Source: DATKFM01 sp963810485
GTDB lineage: Bacteria; Pseudomonadota; Alphaproteobacteria; Dongiales; Dongiaceae
Assembly: GCA_963810485.1 (NCBI GenBank)
Contig: CAWENQ010000002.1
Location: 297,408 to 361,407 of the forward strand
Direction: 5' to 3'
Length of the DNA stretch: 64,000 nt
A program made the translations under genes and the position numbers. How positions within the stretch are numbered: the stretch's first letter is position 1; every line of letters starts with the position of its first letter. Positions 55,884 to 62,727 of the stretch are shown here, one piece after another. Below the pieces are notes generated by a model, which saw only the letters and a program-made list of their open reading frames with translations, did no database searches and was not told the origin of the DNA.

Positions 55884-55913
55884 ATCATAGGATTATTTAC
55901 CGGTAGATGTCAA
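55884..55913 (-). promoter_or_regulatory. Strong sigma-70-like promoter
   Basis: On the minus strand TTGACA (55913-55908, a perfect -35) is followed after 18 bases by TATGAT (55889-55884, five of six matches to the -10). The surroundings are unusually AT-rich. Transcripts would start near 55877 and meet the terminator-like hairpin at 55830-55803 about 50 bases later, before reaching the gene at 55787. Confidence 0.7.
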
Positions 55914-55929
55914 CAGAAATCCGCGCTGT

Positions 55930-56475
55930 TCAGTCCGGAAATCGAATGAACTGCACGGGAACGTGCTCCGTCAGCCAGACACCGTTCTCGCTGCGATAGA
56001 ACGGATGCGCCGCCGACCGCATCGCCGCAGCGTCGATGATCAGCACGACCGGTCTACCGCGCCGCGCACCGACACGCTTCGCTGTCTCGCCGTCAGCGGT
56101 GAGATGCACGTGATGCCGTTCGCCCCGTACCAGGCCCTTGGCCCGGATCGACTGAAGGAACTTCTCCACGGTCCCATGGTAGAGTAATGCCGGCGGTGTG
56201 GCCGGCTGGTAGCCCAGCTCCACCTCGACGCTATGGCCCTGGGACGCGCGGATCAGCGTACCATCGTCATTGAATGCAAAGCGCCTCTTGTCATTCGTCG
56301 CGACAACAGCTTCAAGCTCTGCCCGGCTCAGGGGCTTGCCATGCTTGGCGAGCGCCGCTAGCAGATCGTCCACCGCAACCCAGCCGCCCTCGCCGAGCCA
56401 AAGCCCAACCACCTCCGGCTCATGACGCAGGATCAGACTGAGGAACTTGCTTGTTTGCGGTCCCAGTTTTGCCAT
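55930..56475 (-). CDS. kptA: RNA 2'-phosphotransferase (KptA/Tpt1 family), prophage cargo
   Basis: NAD-dependent enzyme that transfers an RNA 2'-phosphate onto ADP-ribose. It has 181 residues from ATG 56475. The family signatures are all present: LGPQTSKFLSLILRHEPEVV, TNDKRRFAFNDDGTLIRASQ, GHSVEVELGYQPATPPALLY with HGT, and HHVHLTADGETAKRVG in the ADP-ribosyl transfer core. The catalytic Arg-His-Arg-Arg-type residues (RHE, KRRF, RASQGHS) are conserved, so it should be active. It lies directly downstream of the toxin-like and immunity-like genes, inside a cassette bounded by two terminators. Its job in bacteria and phages is not established. Confidence 0.92.
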   Translation of the reverse strand: MAKLGPQTSKFLSLILRHEPEVVGLWLGEGGWVAVDDLLAALAKHGKPLSRAELEAVVATNDKRRFAFNDDGTLIRASQGHSVEVELGYQPATPPALLYHGTVEKFLQSIRAKGLVRGERHHVHLTADGETAKRVGARRGRPVVLIIDAAAMRSAAHPFYRSENGVWLTEHVPVQFIRFPD

Positions 56476-56494
56476 GTCAATCAACTGCGCTCAC

Positions 56495-56791
56495 TTACCC
56501 ATTGAAAAACGCCAAGTCGAGGAGCTTTCCCATCCATTGCCAGTCCGGTTGCTTCGGCTCTTCAAGACCTTGATTGCGGCAGTAACCATGGAGATTGTGC
56601 AGCGCATTCGACAGGCCCAACAGGTAATTGCCGATCCTCGTCTCCTCGAAGACTCCTTTCGCCTCCAAGTCCGCCAGGAGCTCGAGAAAATCGGCCAGGT
56701 CCTGTCTCGTGCGAATGCGCGAAACTGCGTCGTCGACTTTCTGGCTTATCTCTGCCATCTCCGCAACAGAGAGATGTTCACGATAGCTCAT
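56495..56791 (-). CDS. Putative immunity protein of cassette A (DUF7660-like)
   Basis: A 98-residue protein whose ATG overlaps the stop of the toxin-like gene (4-base overlap), the typical toxin-immunity coupling. It reads IRTRQDLADFLELLADLEAK, IGNYLLGLSNALHNLHGYCR and a terminal QPDWQWMGKLLDLAFFNG. This arrangement (an R-x-D-F-x-x-F-L segment, then a W-x-x-x-x-L-x-x-A terminus) resembles the DUF7660 group seen next to polymorphic toxins. The match is from memory of family patterns and needs a profile search. Confidence 0.55.
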   Translation of the reverse strand: MSYREHLSVAEMAEISQKVDDAVSRIRTRQDLADFLELLADLEAKGVFEETRIGNYLLGLSNALHNLHGYCRNQGLEEPKQPDWQWMGKLLDLAFFNG

Positions 56792-57830
56792 GGCTCTTTT
56801 CCTTTTTCTGGACGAATGACGATGGACATTCCATCATCGATCGTCGTGCTCTTCCCAGCGGCTTCTTTCATCGCCGCCTCCGCCGCGACCTTCTTGTAGC
56901 GCACGGGAACTCCAGACAACCGGGCGGCCACCATCCGCCGGTGATCCAACGTCCAAACACCGCCGTTCCGCACATAAATTCTAATCGAGTCATATTGTTC
57001 GGGGTACGCTCCGGTGGCCCGCATTTCATTGATGGATTCCCTTACGTGTCTGCGGGCCGTTTCGCCTGGAAGTGGTTTGTACCTTTGGCTGATGGAGTCC
57101 TGCAATGTGCGAACGCGGTTCGGATCGATGAGACCCTCGCCGGGTAGCGCGTGATATTCGGACTCCCTCATTGGATCCCTGGTATGGGATACCGAGGGCA
57201 GTGGTTCCGGCTCGCTGGCCGGCCTTGTGAACCGTTGCCGGACAGCCTGCTGTGCTCCCGAGGCTGGAAGCGTCGCCGCCTGGCGAACGCCTTCGGCAGC
57301 CAGTATGGCCTCTGCCATAAGAGTCGCCGCCGCTCGGTTCTGCCGCAAGCGTTCATCGCCGCGGTCGGCGAACTCAGCTCTAGCTTCCTCCGGTGTCAGA
57401 TCGCCGGCCAGGTAGTCGGAGAATATCTTGTGGAACCAGTTTCGCGACTGCGGACTGTCCGTCAGCGTTTGGTCGATACCTAGGCGCGCCTGGTTGATTT
57501 GTTCGTCAGCATCCGGGTCGATCTCGATCAAATGATCGATCAGCCCGTCCACGAACGGATGCAGGTGGTTCCCGGCGCTGTCGACGATCAGCGGCACATT
57601 GGCGCCAATGTCGGCATCCCAAGTCGTGAGCCGGCGGAAACTGCCGGGAGGCCGGCGCGCTGTATGCTGTGTGCCAACTGTCCCGGCGCGCGGCGTAACA
57701 CCGGCGGCCGAACCCCAGGCGCCGATCAGCCCGCCGCCGGTCGATGCCTTCTCGAGATGGGGGTTCAGGAAAGATCGAGCAGACCGTAGGACGGCCGCAC
57801 TCTCGGACGAGACGGCATCGGACGAAACAT
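56788..57830 (-). CDS. Putative virion-associated toxin of cassette A (ParB-like C-terminal domain), one frameshift
   Basis: About 347 residues. The likely start is ATG 57830 (MFRPMPSRPRVRPSYGLLD), with a 1-base shift near 57775 leading into FLNPHLEKASTGGGLIGAWG. The middle is a helical, charged domain (TWDADIGANVPLIVDSAGNH, DLTPEEARAEFADRGDERLR). The C-terminal 110 residues, YDSIRIYVRNGGVWTLDHRR, then AARLSGVPVRYKKV and a STTIDDGMSIVIR end, resemble ParB/Srx-fold toxin domains of polymorphic toxins. It lies just after the capsid terminator and overlaps a small immunity-like gene. The N-terminal region presumably tethers it to the virion or packages it. Function is inferred. Confidence 0.55.
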
Positions 57831-57849
57831 GAGTCGTGATTCCCCCGCG

Positions 57850-57881
57850 AAAACAGAACGGGCGGCCAACCGGCCGCCCGT
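57850..57881 (-). terminator. Rho-independent terminator after the major capsid gene
   Basis: A perfect 10-bp stem on the minus strand (ACGGGCGGCC/GGCCGCCCGT; plus coordinates 57881-57872 and 57867-57858) with a four-base loop and a TCTGTTTT tail. It starts 25 bases after the capsid stop and separates the capsid gene from cassette A. Confidence 0.9.
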
Positions 57882-57905
57882 CGCATTGATCAAAGTTGTT
57901 CCGCC

Positions 57906-58863
57906 CTACGGCGTCGTCAGGTCGGCAACCACGCCGGAGGCCGCCTGCTGCTTGGCGCAGAGCGTGTATTCCACGAGAAGCTGGCGCTTCTCGCTGTCGC
58001 CGGTGCGCGCCAGCTCGATCTGCTGGAACGGCCGGAGGTAGGACACGCCCCAGTACTCCATATCCAGCACCAGCGCCGAACGGTCGCGCGAGAACCGCGA
58101 AGCATAGATGCGGTGCTCGCCGAAGTCGCTGACATAGACGTCGGCGCCGGCAATGATCATCGCCTGCTTTGCCCCGCTGTTCTCGCGGTACTGGGTGGCG
58201 ATGCCGGTGAAGGTGGAGCCGATGGCCTTGTTCTTCGGCCCGACGATGATGGTGGAGGGATCGCCGCCATTGGCCCAGCAGGCCTGGATGACGTTCTTCA
58301 GCAGCGTCTCCGTATAGGCCCGCTGGGTGCCGTCGGTCGCCGCTGAGACGATGCCGGCGGAGAAGTCCGCCGGACGCACCGCCGGCGCCGTGGTTCACGT
58401 TGCTGGTCAGCCACGCCTCCACGGAACCGGAAGTACGCGCAACGGCGGAACTGCCCTGGGCCGACGCCTGGTTGCCGGTCAGGATGAACTCCATGTCGCG
58501 CTTCAACTCTTTTGCCCGCTTGGCGATCTGGTAGGACAGTTCGGACTTGCGACCCGCCTTGTCCACCGTCTCCTGCGTGCCGCTGACCACGACCGTCTTG
58601 TCAGAGATCTGCGTGTAGTTGCCGACCCGCTGGGTCGGCGTCACCGCATCGAAGGTGGCGTCGTCGCCTTCGACCACGGCATTCTGGCCCGCCGTTGCCA
58701 GCGAATCGGTCTGCCATTCGTGGAAAGTGTTCTTCGCCTTCAGCCGTTGCGCCATGGACAGGAACGGCGTCTGCGTCGGACTGATGTTGTAGATGACATC
58801 GCTCAGATCATCCTTGTTGCCGAGCGAGTCGTAGGAATCGAAGGTATTGGTCGGTTGTGCCAT
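57906..58863 (-). CDS. Major capsid protein (SU10/DUF5309 type), frame broken by a 1-base insertion
   Basis: Shell protein of about 319 residues from ATG 58863. The N-terminus MAQPTNTFDSYDSLGNKDDL, then SDVIYNISPTQTPFLSMAQR, and the core KTVVVSGTQETVDKAGRKSE, LSYQIAKRAKELKRDMEFIL are diagnostic. One extra G in GGCGCCGGCGGTGCG (about 58381) hides the rest, which continues as VRPADFSAGIVSAATDG, VIVGPKNK-type loops and RSALVLDMEYWGVSYLRPFQ. The C-terminus is ASGVVADLTTP at 57906. It is followed by a strong terminator, consistent with the most abundant virion protein. Confidence 0.9.
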
Positions 58864-59133
58864 GTTGGCTGTCTCCTGAGATAGGGTTCGATGGGCCGAG
58901 CGCGGACGCAACGGCCAGTGAAGACGCAGCAAAGTCCGCTGGCCTCATGCATTCTCCCGCCCGAAGGCGGCACGAGAATGAGTCAGACAGCCCGATTCGC
59001 CCGGAGAGCGACGGCCGGTTCGCGATTATTGTCGGAATGTGTGGAGTAGATTTCGGGGCCGTGCAGGCCATTCGCCGGCAGGTGACCCGGTGTAACGCCG
59101 CCGGCGCCGAAACTCGGTGAGCCGGCGGAAAGA

Positions 59134-60184
59134 TCAGATCATCGTCTCGATCAGCTTCGCCGCATCGTCGGTGCTGCCGCTGCGCGTCAGCCGGGTCATC
59201 AGTTTGGCGCGGCGTTCCCGTGTGCCTGTGCGGCGTTCCGGCGCTGCGCCCGGCGGCAGGACGCGGCCGGCAGCAGCGAGCTTCTCCCGGCCCTTGGCCG
59301 AGCTCGCCGTCAGCCGGTCGTAGAGCATGGCCTTCCGCGCCAGGACGAAGTCCCGGTGATCCACCAGGCGCGCGATCTCCGGCGGTGCATATCCTGAGTC
59401 GGCCAGATAGCGGTGCAAGGCCGCCGCCTCCCGCGGCGCCAGGTCGGGATCGGCCATCTCCGGCACCGTGGCCATCAGCGCGTGCTTCTCGCCGGAGATG
59501 TAGCGCCGCTGCTCCTCGGCGCTGCGATGCTGCTGCAATTCGGCGGCAGCTGCGGCCTCCACCTGTGCGGTTTCCGCCTGCTGCAACTGCTGTGACAGCG
59601 AGTTGAAGAGCGTTCGCGCTTGGGCATGCACCGCTGGCTGCTCCACTGCCATGCGCTGCCAATCGACGCCGGCGAATGTAGCGAGCTGCGCCTGGAGCGT
59701 CGGGATCGCGCCCGCCGCCTGCTCGGCCAGAGTTCTGCCGCTCGGTCGCCGCCGCGACAAGCTCATCCTCGACCTCCGCCCGCAACTCCTCTACCTCCCG
59801 CCGTTCATCGGCCAGTCGCATGGTCTTGCGCGTGTAATCGGCGCCGCGCTGATAGCCCTGCACCAGCTCCCGAAGCGGCACCTCCGCCTCCTCGCCGTCG
59901 ACCTTCACGCGGTAGCGGGGTTCGTCGGCCGGTGCGCCATCGTCCGGAACCCCTTCGTTGGGTTCAGTGTCCTCTGCCGCCTCGGCCAACTCATCATCCG
60001 ACGAAGCTATGGCCTCGGCGATCGCAGCGTAGTCCCGCCCGTCACCATCGCCGCCGTCAGCGATCGACTTGTCATCGGCCGCTCTCCGCCGGCGATCCTC
60101 AAGCCGTTCTATCGCCCGGGCCGCACCGGCCAGCGTCGGATCCTCGGATGCAGTTGCCGTCCCCGGCGTCGCTGCGTCGGTCAT
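59134..60184 (-). CDS. Phage scaffold protein, frame broken by a 1-base insertion
   Basis: About 349 residues from ATG 60184, nine bases after AAGGA. The N-terminal third is acidic and disordered (DDELAEAAEDTEPNEGVPDD), followed by VDGEEAEVPLRELVQGYQRG, a common phage scaffold/head-maturation segment, and a long charged helix. An extra A at about 59733 (CAGAACTCTGG for CAGACTCTGG) breaks the frame. Corrected, it continues TLAEQAAGAIPTLQAQLATF, ERRYISGEKH-type helical blocks (AEEQRRYISGEKHALMATVP) and a basic C-terminus. Its position between portal and capsid fits a scaffold. Confidence 0.82.
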
Positions 60185-60287
60185 TATTGTCATTCCTTTC
60201 ACTTGTATAGATTGTGATTGCACTCAGACGCTATTGCGTCGGGCATAGCATTGACCACAGCGGATTTCTTGAGTTTGGCAGCGTTTG

Positions 60288-60744
60288 TCAGCCCTTTAAG
60301 AGAGTGACGCTACTCAGCGCCACTTCGAGCCAACCCTCCAATCCTTCCTCGTCGAGTTCGCCATTCTCGATACCGCTGATCTGCTCGCTGTCTAGATACA
60401 AATCGAAATCAGCGCCATAGGCCCTTGAGAATCCTTCTATGCCTTTCAGAAAGGCCGTAACGTCCTCAGCTTGGCATCTACTCATCTCCGGACTCAGCTC
60501 GAGAGGTTCAAGCTCGGAATAGATCTCAAGCGTGACACTGACTGTGTTCATTGAATCCAACGGGTTCCAGTTCGCTTGGATCTTCGAACTCATTGGAAAA
60601 CTCTGGCGGGCTGATCAGCCACGACCTGGAGCGCGCAAGTTTCGCAACGAAGACCGCAAGCTCGGCTATTGTCTGACCGCCGACGGCCGATACCATGACT
60701 AGAACCATTTCTCGTCGTGGATGATGCGGTGATGTGTCTTCCAT
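60288..60744 (-). CDS. Putative immunity protein of cassette B, frame broken
   Basis: The first frame starts at ATG 60744 and gives MEDTSPHHPRREMVLVMVSA, then SRSWLISPPEFSNEFEDPSE. The second frame continues TVSVTLEIYSELEPLELSPE and ends DFDLYLDSEQISGIENGELD plus EGWLEVALSSVTLLKG at 60288. They join at GGATTCAATG (about 60555, a GANTC site), giving about 151 residues. Small acidic proteins with this E-I-Y-x-x-L-E-P-L-x-L-P pattern and a terminal D-G-x-x-I-G-x-I-x-x-G block follow nuclease-type polymorphic toxins. If not joined, there are two overlapping small genes. A weak promoter lies just upstream (60761-60790). Confidence 0.5.
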
Positions 60745-60760
60745 TTTTATACACTCTTAG

Positions 60761-60790
60761 ATTGTATTTTCTATAGAACATACATCCCAA
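60761..60790 (-). promoter_or_regulatory. Possible promoter for the cassette B immunity-like gene
   Basis: On the minus strand TTGGGA (60790-60785), an 18-base spacer and TACAAT (60766-60761, five of six). It is within AT-rich sequence at the toxin-immunity junction and about 17 bases before the ATG, so the leader would be very short. Confidence 0.35.
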
Positions 60791-60796
60791 TACAGA

Positions 60797-62373
60797 TCAT
60801 ACCTTGCCTTGACAAGGGCAAAAGTCGCAACAGCAGGTAGAGTTAGTCCTTCTTTTGCGGTGTTCTTGGCTTTTTTGCACTCTTCGTGGTTTGGGTGGCT
60901 TGGTGAAGTAGAAGGGAGCTTGTCCGCCTGGGCCGCCGTGATTGTCCCGGTAACCCCCGGCATATGTGCATCTCGGTGGCGGGTTTTTGGCACAGTGGCA
61001 CTGTAAATGCTAAGCCAAGGACGTGATGAATATCATTCGTTGTCCTATGAGCCCCGCGTCTTCCGGGTGGTGTGCAATCCAATTCTTATCGACTTGGGGC
61101 TCAATCCTATTTTCAATCTGAATCTGTTGCCGGGACTTATCAGGTCTTCATATCCATTCCGATCCCAATGTTCGACGAGGTCGTTCCAGGTGCGCAATCT
61201 CGCAGACTTGCTCCGTAGGATGCCAGCCCGTGTGCGGTCAGAGCGACGGGCCTTTGGAACTCCGATTTGCTCGATCCGACCTTGATCAATTATGTCGTCT
61301 AACTGCCCAAGAACTCCCTTTGGCGCCGGCAATGAGCCGCCGCCCCGTATCCGGCTTGCGGACAATCGAGCTTGCGCTTCCGCGCGTTGTGCAACGCCGT
61401 CGGGCGGAACAAATAGCCGCGTGGGTCCGTCGTGGCGGACGACCCTACCGTATGGCAGGTGTGCGCCGCCCCCAACAGCGGTCCAGATAACATCGCCAAT
61501 GTTCGGGTCTGGATGTGTCTTCCTCCATTCCAGTTCTTCTTGCCATTCGCGAACGCGGCGTGCTTGGCTTAGCTTGTCTTCCTTGACAATGTCATTTCGG
61601 TAGTAGGCGACATTGTCTGGGCCGACAAAGCCCGCCGACTCCACTGATGGTAGAAGGGTGCCAGTCTCACGCAGAACTCGCTGAGCGTCGTCATCCATCG
61701 GCGTGGTCTGTGTCCAGGTCGTACGGATCGGTTGCTGATCACGCAAGAATTTCCGGCGTGCCTGCTCGTTGAGACTTAATGGCGGTTCAAATGCCTCGAC
61801 ATCAGCGCGCTTAGTTCGCGTCGATTTGGCGATTTCATTGAGTGCCTGATTGATTGTCGGTGCTGGAAAACCGCCAACAGCTTGCTCGTAGCCGCGCCGT
61901 ATTCTGGCTCCATACGCTTCACGGCTGATTCTCGTTCCGCACATAGACCCTCGATCGGGTCCGATGAAGTAGCTTGAATTATCGAAGTCGCCGTCATCGG
62001 CGAACAGTCGCTGATCGCGAGCTGGTGCGGGTTCTGCCGTCAGGAACGCGAAGGGTCCTACTCGCTGCGCATAGCCAAGTTTCTCAACCGCAGAGCGAGG
62101 ACCGTACTTCAGGAATGTCGTGATTCGTCGTCCAGTTCTGCGTAGTGCCGGATTACTTCATCCGGCAGTTCAGTCGAAAGAGTCTCGCGGTCTGCGAACT
62201 GCGACAATTGGATGTTGATGTTCGCTTAGCGCATACTCCTTGTGTCCAACCGGGACAACGCGACCCGATTGATCATCCTGCCAATGGTCCGGTGACAACA
62301 GACCAGTGAGATTGTGACTTAACCGAGAACTCAGAACGTGGAAGCCGAACCGCCGGAGATCTAAAAACCACTG
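60797..62373 (-). CDS. Putative polymorphic-toxin-type protein of cassette B, several frame breaks
   Basis: The longest intact piece is 61045-61944. The likely start is GTG 62373 behind a very strong AAGGAGAAGG site, then (removing one T from TTTTT) LDLRRFGFHVLSSRLSHNL and LSPDHWQDDQSGRVVPVGHK. It continues LKYGPRSAVEKLGYAQRVGP, FADDGDFDNSSYFIGPDRGS into the intact piece (YYRNDIVKEDKLSQARRVRE, DGPTRLFVPPDGVAQRAEA). Beyond 61045, frames linked by indels at homopolymers (60954-60958, 60984-60988) give DIHHVLGLAFTVPL, then KTRHRDAHMPG and GYRDNHGGPGGQAPFYF. This His-rich pattern recalls metal-dependent nuclease toxins. All corrections are inferred; confidence in the domain call is modest, in a single broken gene fairly good. 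Confidence 0.5.
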
Positions 62374-62387
62374 CCCTTCTCCTTCTC

Positions 62388-62425
62388 AAAACGAAAGAGG
62401 CGGCGGCGCTTTCGCGCCCCGCCTC
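62388..62425 (-). terminator. Rho-independent terminator before cassette B
   Basis: On the minus strand GAGGCGGGGCGC-GAAA-GCGCCGCCGCCTC with one bulged base, followed by TTTCGTTTT. It ends the portal-side operon 48 bases after the small gene at 62473 and separates it from cassette B. Confidence 0.85.
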
Positions 62426-62472
62426 TCCAACTCGATTGTTGATGTGAAGTCCGTTGCCGGCGTGTCCGCGCC

Positions 62473-62727
62473 CTACCGCTCAGCCACCTCCGCCAGCGAG
62501 GCCAGCCGCCCCGTCGTCACCGCTTCCTGCAGAAAGCCCTGCACCTGCCGCAGCAGCCGCAGCGACAGCCACAACCGCTCGCGCTCCACCGCCGCATCCT
62601 CCGCCGTCGCCAGCCAGCGTTCCCGCAACCCGTCCTCCACCGCTGCAAAAGCCTCCCGCATCAGCGGATCCTCGAGCAGCCGCCGCGCCTGTTCCGCCCG
62701 GCGCTGTTCCGCCTCCCGCGCGCTCAT
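62473..62727 (-). CDS. Small phage protein downstream of portal
   Basis: An 84-residue, highly charged, helical protein: EAEQRRAEQARRLLEDPLMR and RERLWLSLRLLRQVQGFLQE. Its ATG overlaps the portal stop by 4 bases. Such short helical proteins regularly follow podovirus portal genes. Function unknown. Confidence 0.7.
   Translation of the reverse strand: MSAREAEQRRAEQARRLLEDPLMREAFAAVEDGLRERWLATAEDAAVERERLWLSLRLLRQVQGFLQEAVTTGRLASLAEVAER

Noticed and set aside
56788..58932. A single 714-residue capsid fusion protein
   Set aside because: The open frame joins the capsid N-terminus to the toxin-like gene only through a frameshifted middle; the true capsid stop (57906) and a terminator lie between them.
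60190..60770. Similar short segments (ACAATCTA) before the scaffold gene and before the immunity-like gene, as possible cassette boundary repeats
   Set aside because: Only about 8 bases match; too short to separate from chance in AT-rich leader sequence.
60757..60993. A 78-codon minus-strand open frame (MPKTRHRDAHMPGVTG...) as a separate gene
   Set aside because: No ribosome-binding site; its first part fits the toxin-like C-terminus, and after the GGGGG run another frame gives a more protein-like continuation. It remains possible.
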